Below are positions 1-12,248 of a DNA stretch of 64,000 nucleotides, in pieces. The stretch covers positions 42,565 to 106,564 of the forward strand of contig NW_027477025.1 of NCBI RefSeq assembly GCF_051020955.1, written 5' to 3'. Each line of letters starts with the position of its first letter. Within the stretch, counting starts at the first letter, position 1. Made by a program: the position numbers and the translations under genes. The notes below the pieces were generated by a model. That model did no database searches and had not been told where the DNA came from. It saw only the letters and a program-made list of their open reading frames with translations. The stretch is from Megalopta genalis. Taxonomy: Eukaryota; Arthropoda; Insecta; Hymenoptera; Halictidae.

Positions 1-1610
1 CAAATCCGTGCGAAACAAATAATTTAGCTTCAAATCAATGCGGAGAAGAAAAGATTAGCTTCAAATAAATGCGAAACTAATGATTTAGCTTCAAATACCA
101 GCGATATAAATGATTTAGCTCCAACTGGAAGCGAAACATGCGAGTTAGCTTCAAATCCATGCGAACCAAATGATTCAGCTTCAAATACTTGCGATATAAA
201 TGATTTAGCATTAACTGGAAGCGAAACAAGCGAGTTAGCTTCAAATCCATGCGAAACACATGATTTGTCTTCAAAGGAATACGAAGTAGTAGATTTAGCT
301 TCAAATCCATGCGAAACAAATGATTTAACTTCAAATACTTGCGATATAAATGATTTAGCTTCAACTGGAAGTGAAACAAGCGAGTTAGCTTCACATCATG
401 CGAAACAAATGATTTACCTTCAAATACTTGCGATATAAATGATTTAGCTTTAACTGGAAGCGAAACAAGCGAGTTAGCTTATAATTCATGCGAAACAGAC
501 GAGTTAGATTCACATTAATTCGAGACACATGGTTTAGCCTCAAATCAATGCGAGGTAGAAGATTTATCTTCAAATCCATGCGACACAAATGATTTAGCTT
601 CAAATACTTGCGATATAAACGATATATTTTCAAATGCATGCGAAACAAACGAGTTAGCTTCACAGTCATTCGAAACACATGATTTAGCTTCAAATCAATG
701 AGAAGTAGAAGGTTTAGCTTCAAATCCATGCGAAACAAATGATTTAGCTTCAAATACCAGCGATATAAATGATTTAGCTTCAACTGGAGGCGAAACAAGC
801 GAGTTAGCTTCACATCCATGCGAAACAAATGATTTAGATCCAAGTACTTGCGATGTAAACGATATAGCATCAAATGCATGCGAAACAAACGAGTTAGCTC
901 ACATTCATTCGAAACACATGATTTAGCTTCAAATCTACTCGAAGTAGAAGATTTAGCTTCAAATCCATGCGAAACAAATGATTTAGCTTCAAATACTTGC
1001 GATATAAATGATTTAGCTTCAACTGCATGCGAAACAATCGAGTTAGATTCAAATCCATGCGAAACACATGACAAAGCTTCAAATCAGTGCGAGGTAGAAG
1101 GTTTACCTTCAGATCCATGCGAAACAAACGAGTTATCTTCACAGTCATTCGAAACACGTGATTTAGCTTCAAATCAATGCGGAGTAGAAGGTTTACCTTC
1201 AAATCCATGCGAAACAAACGAGTTAGATTCACAATCATTCGAAACACATGATTTAGCTTCAAATCAATGCGAAGTAGAAGATTTAGCTTCAAATCCGAGC
1301 GAAACAAATGATTTTGCTTCAAATACTTGCGATATAAATGATTTAGATTCAGCTGCATGCGAAACAAACGAGTTAGCTTCAAATCCACGCGAAACACGTG
1401 ATTTATCTTCCTTGTATTGTGCAGTAGAAGGTTTAGCTTCAAATCCATGCGAAACAAATGATTTAGCTTCACAGTCATTCGAAACACATGATTTAGCTTC
1501 AAATCAATGCGAGGTAGAAGATTTAGCTTCAAATTCATGCGACACAAATGATTTAGCTTCAAATACTTGCGATATAATCGATATATCTTCAAATGCATGC
1601 GAAACAAATG
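1..1610. repeat. Diverged array segment without long higher-order copies
   Basis: About 54 units whose order mostly follows P-T-A/G-F-Q, but which show no long near-identical partner elsewhere in the window. Unit-level lesions are more individual here: a 31-bp Q unit near 37, a 1-bp loss near 393 and another near 898, and a TGA in a Q unit near 709. The unit at about 1,411-1,440 (SSLYCAVEGL) is a distinctive Q variant that recurs as SSLHCAVEGL inside later duplicated blocks, for example near 5,700, 6,960, 30,050, 32,600 and 48,680. Confidence 0.7.
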
Positions 1611-1705
1611 ATTTACCTTCAAATACTAGCGATATAAATGATTTAGCTTCAAGTGGAAGCGAAACAAGCGATTTAGCTTCTAATCCACACGAAAAAAAGA
1701 TTTAG
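848..1705 (+). other. In-register + open frame (285 codons) in the diverged left segment
   Basis: The frame is out of register for its first sixteen or so codons, then enters the decapeptide register at a 1-bp loss near 898 (GAGTTAGCTCACATT). It runs for 27 units to HEKKI-stop at the A-run near 1,690. It shows the P-T-A-F-Q order more fully than later regions and includes the unusual unit SSLYCAVEGL. The opening codon is TTG, not ATG. No non-repeat N- or C-terminus, targeting signal or regulatory site is visible. It lies in one of the least homogenised parts of the window, so it may be nearer the ancestral state of the array. I still regard it as a chance frame, not a gene. Confidence 0.25.
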
Positions 1706-2130
1706 CTTCAAGTACTTGCGATATAAATGATTTAGCTTCAACTGGAAGCGAGACAAACGAGTTAGCTTCACATTCATGCGAAAACACATGATCTATCTTC
1801 AAAGCAACGCGAAGTAGAAGGATTAGCTTCAAATCCATGCGAAACAAATGATTTAGCTTCAAGAACTAGCGATATAAATGACTTAGCTCCAATTGGAAGC
1901 GAGACATGCGAGTTAGCTTCAAATCCATGCGAAAAAAATTATTTAGCTTCAAGTACTTGCGATATAAATGATTTAGCTTCAACTGGAAGCGAGACAAACG
2001 AGTTAGCTTCACATTCATGCGAAAACACATGATTTAGCTTCAAATCAATGCGAGGTAAAAGCTTTGGCCTCAAATTCATGCGAAACAAATGATTTAGCTT
2101 CAAATACTTGCGATATAAATGATTTAGCTT
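1610..2130. repeat. Segment copied at 7,465-7,985 (spacing 5,855 bp)
   Basis: This segment matches 7,465-7,985 at a constant offset of 5,855 bp. Shared peculiarities include the run of A in the 31-bp unit near 1,690, the 31-bp ASHSCENT unit near 1,777, the GATCTATC spelling just after it, and the AAAAGCTTTG variant near 2,057. Similarity stops at about 2,130, where one copy continues with CAACTGGAAGCG and the other with CAACTGCATGCG. The two copies bracket the block that contains the 1,260-bp repeats. Confidence 0.75.
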
Positions 2131-2939
2131 CAACTGGAAGCGAGACAAACGAGTTAGCTTCACATTCATGCGAAAACACATGTTTTAGCTTCAAATCAAT
2201 GCGAGGTAAAAGCTTTGGCTTCAAATCCATGCGAAACAAATGATTTAGCTTCAAATACTTGCGATATAAATGATTTAGATTCAACTGCATGTGAAACAAA
2301 CAACTTAGATACACATTCATTCGAAACACATGATTTAGCTTCAATTCAATGCGAAGTAGAAGATTTAGCTTCAAATCCAAGCGAAACAAATGATTTTGCG
2401 TCAAATACTTGCGATATAAATGATTTAGATTCAACTGCATGCGAAACAAACAAGTTAGATTCAAATCCATGCGAAAAAAGAGATTTAGATTTAAAATCAA
2501 TGCGGAGTAGAAGTTTTAGCTTCAAATCCTTGCGAAACAAATGATTTAGCTTCAAATACTTGGGATATAAACGATATATCTTCAAATGCATGCGAAACAA
2601 ACGAGATAGCTTCACAGTCATTCGAAACACATGATTTAGCTTCAAATCAATGCGAAGTAGAAGGTTTAGCTTCAAATCCATGCGAAACAAATGATTTACC
2701 TTCAAATACTTGCGATATAAATGATTTAGCTTTAACTGGAAGCGAAACAAGCGAGTTAGCTTCTAATCCATACGAAACAAACGAGTTAGCTTCACATTAA
2801 TTCGAAACACATGATTTAGCCTCAAATCAATGCGAGGTAGAAGATTTAGCTTCAAATCCATGCGAAACAAATGATTTACCTTCAAATACTTGCGATATAA
2901 ATGATTTAGCTTTAACTGGAAGCGAAACAAGCGAGTTAG

Positions 2940-5900
2940 CTTCTAATCCATGCGAAACAAACGAGTTAGCTTCACAGTCATTCGAAACACATGATTTAGC
3001 TTCAAATCAATGCGAAGTAGAAGGTTTAGCTTCAAATCCATGCGAAACAAATGATTTACCTTCAAATACTTGCGATATAAATGATTTAGCTTTAACTGGA
3101 AGCGAAACAAGCGAGTTAGCTTCTAATCCATGCGAAACAAACGAGTTAGCTTCACATTAATTCGAAACACATGATTTAGCCTCAAATCAATGCGAGGTAG
3201 AAGATTTAGCTTCAAATCCATGCGACACAAATGATTTAGCTTCAAAGACTTGCGATATGAACGATATATCTTCAAATGCATGCGAAACAAACGAGTTAGC
3301 TTCACAGTCATTCGAAACACATGATTTAGCTTCAAATCAATCCGAAGTAGAACGTTTAGCTTCAAATCCATGCGAAACAAATGATTTACCTTCAAATACT
3401 TGCGATATAAATGATTTAGATTCAACTGCATGCGAAACAAACAAGTTAGATTCAAATCCATGCAAAACACGAGATTTATATTCAAATCAATGCCGAGTAG
3501 AAGTTTTAGCTTCAAATCCATGCGAAACAAATGATTTAGCTTCAAGTACTTGCGATATAAATAATTTAGATCCAACTGCATGCGAAACAAACAAGTTAGA
3601 TTCAAATCCATGCAAAACACGAAATTTATATTCAAATCAATGCGAAGTAGAAGGTTTAGCTTCAAATCCATGCGAAACAAATGATTTACCTTCAAATACT
3701 TGCGATATAAATGATTTAGCTTTAACTGGAAGCGAAACAAGCGAGTTAGCTTCTAATCCATGCGAAACAAACGAGTTAGCTTCACATTAATTCGAAACAC
3801 ATGATTTAGCCTCAAATCAATGCGAGGTAGAAGATTTAGCTTCAAATCCATGCGAAACAAATGATTTTGCTTCAAATACTTGCGATATAAATGATTTAGA
3901 TTCAACTGCATGCGAAACAAACAACTTAGATACACATTCATTCGAAACACATGATTTAGCTTCAATTCAATGCGAAGTAGAAGATTTAGCTTCAAATCCA
4001 AGCGAAACAAATGGTTTTGCTTCAAATACTTGCGATATAAATGATTTAGATTCAAATGCATGCGAAACAAACAAGTTAGATTCAAATCCATGCGAAAAAA
4101 GAGATTTAGATTTAAATCAATGCGGAGTAGAAGTTTTACTTTCAAACTCTTGCGAAACAAATGATTTAGTTTCAAATACTTGCGATATAAACGATACAGC
4201 TTCAAATCCATGCGAAACAAACGAGTTAGCTTCACAGTCATTCGAAACACATGATGTAGCTTCAAATCAATGCGAAGTAGAAGGTTTAGCTTCAAATCCA
4301 TGCGAAACAAATGATTTACCTTCAAATACTTGCGATATAAATGATTTAGCTTTAACTGGAAGCGAAACAAGCGAGTTAGCTTCTAATCCATGCGAAACAA
4401 ACGAGTTAGCTTCACATTAATTCGAAACACATGATTTAGCCTCAAATCAATGCGAGGTAGAAGATTTAGCTTCAAATCCATGCGACACAAATGATTTAGC
4501 TTCAAAGACTTGCGATATGAACGATATATCTTCAAATGCATGCGAAACAAACGAGTTAGCTTCACAGTCATTCGAAACACATGATTTAGCTTCAAATCAA
4601 TCCGAAGTAGAACGTTTAGCTTCAAATCCATGCGAAACAAATGATTTACCTTCAAATACTCGCGATATAAATGATTTAGATTCAACTGCATGCGAAACAA
4701 ACAAGTTAGATTCAAATCCATGCAAAACACGAGATTTATATTCAAATCAATGCCGAGTAGAAGTTTTAGCTTCAAATCCATGCGAAACAAATGATTTAGC
4801 TTCAAGTACTTGCGATATAAATAATTTAGATTCAACTGCATGCAAAACAAACAACTTAGATACACATTCATTCGAAACACATGATTTAGCTTCAATTCAA
4901 TGCGAAGTAGAAGATTTAGCTTCAAATCCAAGCGAAACAAATGATTTTGCGTCAAATACTTGCGATATAAATGATTTAGATTCAACTGCATGCGAAACAA
5001 ACAAGTTAGATTCAAATCCATGCGAAAAAAGAGATTTAGATTTAAAATCAATGCGGAGTAGAAGTTTTAGCTTCAAATCCTTGCGAAACAAATGATTTAG
5101 CTTCAAATACTTGGGATATAAACGATATATCTTCAAATGCATGCGAAACAAACGAGATAGCTTCACAGTCATTCGAAACACATGATTTAGCTTCAAATCA
5201 ATGCGAAGTAGAAGGTTTAGCTTCAAATCCATGCGAAACAAATGATTTACCTTCAAATACTTGCGATATAAATGATTTAGCTTTAACTGGAAGCGAAACA
5301 AGCGAGTTAGCTTCTAATACATGCGAAACAAACGAGTTAGCTTCACATTAATTCGAAACACATGATTTAGCCTCAAATCAATGCGAGGTAGAAGATTTAG
5401 CTTCAAATCCATGCGAAACAAATGATTTACCTTCAAATACTTGCGATATAAATGATTTAGCTTTAACTGGAAGCGAAACAAGCGAGTTAGCTTCTAATCC
5501 ATGCGAAACAAACGAGTTAGCTTCACAATAATTCGAAACACATGATTTAGCTTCAAATCAATGCGAAGTAGAAGGTTTAGCTTCATATCCAAGCGAAACA
5601 AATAATTTAGCTTCAAATACTTGCGATATAAATGATTTAGATTCAACTGCATGCGAAACAAACGAGTTAGCTTCAAATCCACGCGAAACACGTGATTTAT
5701 CTTCCTTGCATTGCGCAGTAGAAGGTTTAGCTTCAAATCCATGCGACACAACTGATTTAGCTTTAAATACTTGCGATATAAACGATATATCTTCAAATGC
5801 ATGCGAAACAAACAAGTTAGCTTCACAGTCATTCGAAACACATGATTTAGCTTCAAATCAATGCGAAGTAGAAGGTTTAGCTTCAAATCCATGCGAAACA

Positions 5901-7091
5901 AATGATTTACCTTCAAATACTCGCGATATAAATGATTTAGATTCAACTGCATGCGAAACAAACAAGTTAGATTCAAATCCATGCAAAACACGAGATTTAT
6001 ATTCAAATCAATGCCGAGTAGAAGTTTTAGCTTCAAATCCATGCGAAACAAATGATTTAGCTTCAAGTACTTGCGATATAAATAATTTAGATTCAACTGC
6101 ATGCAAAACAAACAACTTAGATACACATTCATTCGAAACACATGATTTAGCTTCAATTCAATGCGAAGTAGAAGATTTAGCTTCAAATCCAAGCGAAACA
6201 AATGATTTTGCGTCAAATACTTGCGATATAAATGATTTAGATTCAACTGCATGCGAAACAAACAAGTTAGATTCAAATCCATGCGAAAAAAGAGATTTAG
6301 ATTTAAAATCAATGCGGAGTAGAAGTTTTAGCTTCAAATCCTTGCGAAACAAATGATTTAGCTTCAAATACTTGGGATATAAACGATATATCTTCAAATG
6401 CATGCGAAACAAACGAGATAGCTTCACAGTCATTCGAAACACATGATTTAGCTTCAAATCAATGCGAAGTAGAAGGTTTAGCTTCAAATCCATGCGAAAC
6501 AAATGATTTACCTTCAAATACTTGCGATATAAATGATTTAGCTTTAACTGGAAGCGAAACAAGCGAGTTAGCTTCTAATCCATGCGAAACAAACGAGTTA
6601 GCTTCACATTAATTCGAAACACATGATTTAGCCTCAAATCAATGCGAGGTAGAAGATTTAGCTTCAAATCCATGCGAAACAAATGATTTACCTTCAAATA
6701 CTTGCGATATAAATGATTTAGCTTTAACTGGAAGCGAAACAAGCGAGTTAGCTTCTAATCCATGCGAAACAAACGAGTTAGCTTCACAATAATTCGAAAC
6801 ACATGATTTAGCTTCAAATCAATGCGAAGTAGAAGGTTTAGCTTCATATCCAAGCGAAACAAATAATTTAGCTTCAAATACTTGCGATATAAATGATTTA
6901 GATTCAACTGCATGCGAAACAAACGAGTTAGCTTCAAATCCACGCGAAACACGTGATTTATCTTCCTTGCATTGCGCAGTAGAAGGTTTAGCTTCAAATC
7001 CATGCGACACAAATGATTTAGCTTTAAATACTTGCGATATAAACGATATATCTTCAAATGCATGCGAAACAAACGAGTTAGCTTCACATTC
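2940..7091. repeat. 1,260/1,261-bp higher-order tandem repeat
   Basis: Two offsets are visible. 2,940-3,570 matches 4,200-4,830 at 1,260 bp (42 units). About 4,570-5,830 matches 5,831-7,091 at 1,261 bp; the extra base comes from the 31-bp unit with GATTTAAAATCAATG. The segment 2,270-2,750 also matches 4,820-5,300 at 2,551 bp. Copies differ by scattered substitutions, for example T versus C in the unit at 3,401 and 4,661. TAA-bearing F units (near 2,797, 3,157, 3,787, 4,417, 5,347 and 6,608) are carried along in the copies. Exact breakpoints cannot be fixed because every unit resembles its neighbours. Confidence 0.8.
3257..3790 (+). other. + open frame with a rare in-register ATG (177 codons)
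   Basis: The in-register + frame has almost no ATG. Here a T unit reads GATATGAACGAT, giving Met where other units have Ile. The same change occurs in the duplicated copy at 4,517, and a separate one at 30,331 (GATATGAATGAT). The frame runs for about eighteen units with DSTACETNKL / DSNPCKTRDL / YSNQCRVEVL runs. It ends at a TAA inside an F unit (CATTAATTCG). The methionine looks like a chance point mutation copied by the 1,260-bp duplication, with no initiation context around it. Confidence 0.22.
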
Positions 7092-7793
7092 ATTCGAAAC
7101 ACATGATTTAGCTTCAAATCAATGCGAAATAGAAGGTTTAGCTCCAAATCCAAGACAAACAAATGATTTTGCTTCAAATACTTGCGATATAAATGATTTA
7201 GATTCAACTGCATGCGAAACAAACAAGTTAGATTCAAATCCATGCAAAACACGAGATTTATATTCAAATCAATGCCGAGTAGAAGTTTTAGCCTCAAATC
7301 CACGCGAAACAAATGATTTAGCTTCAAATACTTGCGACATAAACGTTACAGCTTCAAATGCATGCGAAACAAACGAGTTAGCTTCACAGTCATTCGAAAC
7401 ACTTGATTTATATTCAAACCAATGCGAAGTAGAAGGTTTAACTTCAAATCCATGCAAAACAAATGATTTACCTTCAAATACTAGCGATATAAATGATTTA
7501 GTTTCAAGTGGAAGCGAAACAAGCGAGTTAGCTTCTAATCCACACGAAAAAAAGATTTAGCTTCAAGTACTTGCGATATAAATGATTTAGCTTCAACTGG
7601 AAGCGAGACAAACGAGTTAGCTTCACATTCATGCGAAAACACATGATCTATCTTCAAAGCAACGCGAAGTAGAAGGATTAGCTTCAAATCCATGCGAAAC
7701 AAATGATTTAGCTTCAAGAACTAGCGATATAAATGACTTAGCTCCAATTGGAAGCGAGACATGCGAGTTAGCTTCAAATCCATGCGAAAAAAA

Positions 7794-8978
7794 TTATTTA
7801 GCTTCAAGTACTTGCGATATAAATGATTTAGCTTCAAGTGGAAGCGAGACAAACGAGTTAGCTTCACATTCATGCGAAAACACATGATTTAGCTTCAAAT
7901 CAATGCGAGGTAAAAGCTTTGACTTCAAATTCATGCGAAACAAATGAATTAGCTTCAAATACTTGCGATATAAATGATTTAGATTCAACTGCATGCGAAA
8001 CAAACAGCTTAGATTCACATTCATTTGAAACACATGATTTTGCTTCAATTCAATGCGAAGTAGAAGATTTAGCTTCAAATCCAAGCTAAACAAATGATTT
8101 TGCTTCAAATACTTGCGATATAAATTATTTAGATTCAACTGCATGCGAAACAAACAAGTTAGATTCAAATCCATGCGAAAAAAGAGATTTAGATTTAAAT
8201 CAATGCGGAGTAGAAGTTTTAGTTTCAAACTCTTGCGAAACAAATGATTTAGTTTCAAATACTTGCGATATAAACGATATAGCTTCAAATTCATGCGAAA
8301 CAAACGAGTTAGCTTCACAGTCATTCGAAACACATGATTTAGCTTCAAATCAATGCGAAGTAGAAGGTTTATCTTCGAATCCACGCGAAACAAATGATTT
8401 TGCTTCAAATACTTGGGATATAAATGATTTAGATTCAACTGCATGCGAAACAAACAAGTTAGATTCAAATCCGTGCAAAACACGAGATTTGGAATTAAAT
8501 CAATGCCGAGTAGAAGTTTTAGCTTCAAATCCTTGCGAAACAAATGATTTAGCTTCAAATACTTGCGATATAAATGGTTTAGATTCAACTGCATGCGAAA
8601 CAAACAACTTAGATTCACAATCATTCGAAACACATGATTTAGCTTCAAATCAATGCGAAGTAGAAGGTTTAGCTTCAAATACTTGCGATATAAATGATTT
8701 AGATTCAACTGCATGCGAAAAAAACAAGTTAGAATCAAATCCATGCGAGAAAAGAGATTTAGATTTAAATCAATGCGGAGTAGAAGTATTAGCTTCAAAA
8801 CCTTGCGAAACAAATGATTTGCCTTCAAAAACTTGCGATATAAACGATATAGATTCAAATGCATGCGAAACAAACGAGTTAGCTTCACAGTCATTCGAAA
8901 CACATGATTTAGCTTCAAATCAATGCGAAGTAGAAGGTTTAGCTTCAAATCCATGCGAAACGAATGATTTTGCTTCAA
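7794..8978 (-). other. Longest antisense open frame (394 codons); probably not a gene
   Basis: On the minus strand the repeat reads as a Leu-, Arg- and Lys-rich decapeptide such as LNHLFRMDLK, with an in-frame ATG in almost every unit. This stretch is open for about 39 units, then shifts at the left end into the second open antisense frame (SHECEANSFVS type) and stops. There is no non-repeat domain or credible signal peptide. The frame is the mirror of the + register and stays open because the unit contains no TTA, CTA or TCA in that phase; CTTCTAATCC units introduce its stops. The product would be basic and amphipathic, but nothing shows that it is made. Confidence 0.22.
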
Positions 8979-10389
8979 TTACTTGCGATATAAATGATTT
9001 AGATTCAACTGCATGCGAAACAAACAAGTTAGATTCAAATCCATGCAAAACACGAGATTTATATTCAAATCAATGCCGAGTAGGAGTTTTAGCTTCAAAT
9101 CCTTGCGAAACAAATGATTTAGCTTCAAATACTTGCGATATAAACGTTATAGCTTCAAATGCATGCGAAACAAACGAGTTAGCTTCACAGTCATTCGAAA
9201 CACATGATTTATCTTCAAATCAATGCGAAGTAGAAGATTTAGCTTGACATCCATGTGAAACAAATGATTTAGCTTCAAATACTTGTGATATAAATGACTT
9301 AGCTTCAACTGCATGCGAAACAATCGAGTTAGATTTTAAATCCACGCGAAACACATGACAAAGCTTCAAATCAGTGCGAGGTAGAAGGTTTAGCTTCAAA
9401 TCCATGCGAAACAAATGATTTGCTTTCAAATACTTGCGATATAAATGATTTAGCTCCAACTGGAAGCGAGACATGCGAGTTAGCTTCAAATCCTTGCGAA
9501 ACAAATGATTTGCCTTCAAATACTTGCGATATAAACGATATAGATTCAAATGCATGCGAAACAAACGACTTAGCTTCACAGTCATTCGAAACACATGATT
9601 TAGCTTCAAATCAATGCGAAGTAGAACGTTTAGCTTCACATCCATGCGAAACAAATGATTTAGCTTCAAATACTTGCGATATAAATGTTTTAGCTATAAC
9701 TGGAAGTGAAACATGCGAGTTAGCTTCAAATCCATGCGAAACAAATGATTTGGCTTCAAGTACTTGCGATATAAACGATATAGCTTCAAATGCATGCGAA
9801 ACAAACGAGTTAGCTTCACATTCATTCGAAACACATGATTTAGCTTCAAATCAATGCGAAATAGAAGGTTTAGCTTCAAATCCAAACGAAAGAAACTAGT
9901 TAGATTCACATTCATTCGAAACACATGATTTAGCTTCAAATCAATGCGAAGAAGAAGGTTTAGCTTCAAATCCAAGCCAAACAAATGATTTTGCTTCAAT
10001 TACTTGCGATATAAATGATTTAGATTCAACTGCATGCGAAACAAACAACTTAGATTCAAATCCATGCAAAACACGAGATTTATATTCAAATCAATGCCGA
10101 GTAGAAGTTTTAGCTTCAAATCCATGCGAAACAAATGATTTAGCTTCAAATACTTGCGATATAAACGTTATAGCTTCAAATTGCATGCGAAACAAACGAG
10201 TTAGCTTCACAGTCATTCGAAACACATGATTTATATTCAAATCAATGCGAAGTAGAAGATTTAGCTTCACATCCATGTGAAACAAATGATTTAGCTTCAA
10301 ATACTTGCGATATAAATGACTTAGCTTCAACTGCATGCGAAACAATCGAGTTAGATTTTAAATCCACGCGAAACACATGACAAAGCTTC

Positions 10390-11940
10390 AAATCAGTGCG
10401 AGGTAGAAGGTTTAGCTTCAAATCCAAGCGAAACAAATGATTTTGCTTCAAATACTTGCGATTTATATGATTTAGATTCAACTGCATGCGAAAAAAACAA
10501 GTTAGATTCAAATCCATGCGAGAAAAGAGATTTAGATTTAAATCAATGCGGAGTAGAAGTTTTAGCTTCAAATCCTTGCGAAACAAATGATTTGGCTTCA
10601 AATACTTGCGATATAAACGATATAGATTCAAATGCATGCGAAACAAACGAGTTAGCTTCACAGTCATTCGAAACACATGATTTATCTTCAAACCAATGCG
10701 AAGAAGAAGGTTTAGCTTCAAATCCATGCGAAACAAATGATTTAGTTTCAAATACTAGCGATATAAATGATTTAGCACCAACTGGAAGCGAAACATGCGA
10801 GTTAGCTTCAAATCCATGCGAAACAGATGATTTGGCTTCAAGTACTTGCGATATAAACGATATAGCTTCAAATGCATGCGAAACAAACGAGTTAGCTTCA
10901 CATTCATTCGAAACACATGATTTAGATTCAAATCAATGCGAAATAGAAGGTTTAGCTTCAAATCCAAGACAAACAAATGATTTTGCTTCAAATACTTGCG
11001 ATATAAATGATTTAGATTCAACTGCATGCGAAACAAACAAGTTAGATTCAAATCCATGCAAAACACGAGATTTATATTCAAATCAATGCCGAGTAGAAGT
11101 TTTAGCTTCAAATAAATGCGAAACAAACGAGTTAGCTTCACAGTCATTCGAAACACATGATTTAGCTTCAAATCAATGCGAAGTAGAAGGTTTAGCTTCA
11201 AATCCATGCGAAACAAATGATTTAGCTTCAAGAACTTGCGATATAAATGATTTAGCATCAACTGGAAACGAGACAAACGAGTTAGCTTCCCATTCATGCG
11301 AAAACACATGATTTATATTCAAAGCAACGCGAAGTAGAAGGATTAGCTTCAAATCCATGCGAAACAAATGGTTTAGCTTCAAGTACTAGCGATATAAATG
11401 ACTTAGCTCCAACTGGAAGCGAGACATGCGAGTTAGCTTCAAATCCATGCGAAACAAATGATTTAGCTTCAAGTACTTGCGATATAAATGATTTAGCTTC
11501 AACTGGAAGCGAGACAAACGAGTTAGCTTCACATTCATGCGAAAACACATGTTTTAGCTTCAAATCAATGCGAGGTAAAAGCTTTGGCTTCAAATGCATG
11601 CGAAACAAATGATTTAGCTTCAAATACTTGCGATATAAATTATTTAGATTCAACTGCATGCGAAACAAACAACTTAGATACACATTCATTCGAAACACAT
11701 GATTTAGCTTCAAATCAATGCGAAGTAGAAGATTTAGCTTCAAATCCAAGCGAAACAAATGATTTTGCGTCAAATACTTGCGATATAAATGATTTAGATT
11801 CAACTTCATGCGAAACAAACAAGTTAGATTCAAATCCATGCGAAAAAAGAGATTTAGATTTAAAATCAATGCGGAGTAGAAGTTTTAGCTTCAAATCCTT
11901 GCAAAACAAATGATTTAGCTTCAAATACTTGGGATATAAA
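10390..11940. repeat. Segment copied at about 18,050-19,780
   Basis: The offset is 7,662 bp in the left part and 7,842 bp in the right part. The 180-bp jump is six extra units in the downstream copy near 18,860-19,040, which look like a local tandem duplication of F, Q, P, T, G and P-type units. Shared rare features include GATTTATATGATTTA near 10,452, TTAGCACCAACTGG near 10,773, the AAGACAAACAAATG unit near 10,970 and the CATTTCAC-less 31-bp ASHSCENT units near 11,297 and 11,539. Confidence 0.75.
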
Positions 11941-12248
11941 CGATATATCTTCAAATGCATGCGAAACAAACGAGTTAGCTTCACAGTCATTCGAAACACA
12001 TGATTTAGCTTCAAATCAATGCGAAGTAGAAGGTTTTGCTTCAAATCCATGCGAAACAAATGATTTACCTTCAAATACTTGTGATATAAATGATTTAGCT
12101 TCAACTGGAAGCGAAACAAGCGAGTTAGCTTCTAACCCATGCGAAACAAACGAGTTAGCTTCACATTAATTCGAAACACATGATTTAGCCTCAAATCAAT
12201 GCGAGGTAGAAGATTTAGCTTCAAATCCATGCGAAACAAATGATTTAC

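Larger units (their letters stand above)
7092..12248. repeat. Mosaic array segment with dispersed partners
   Basis: No simple tandem period covers this stretch. Parts have partners elsewhere. 7,465-7,985 pairs with 1,610-2,130. The region round 8,090, with a distinctive TAA in a P unit (CCAAGCTAAAC), reappears at 13,249 and 15,742. About 10,390-11,940 reappears at about 18,050-19,780. The stretch contains nothing but 30-bp units and 29- or 31-bp variants, including the 31-bp unit CAAATTGCATGCG near 10,180 and the 1-bp-lengthened ATTTTAAATCC unit near 9,335 and 10,355. Confidence 0.7.
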
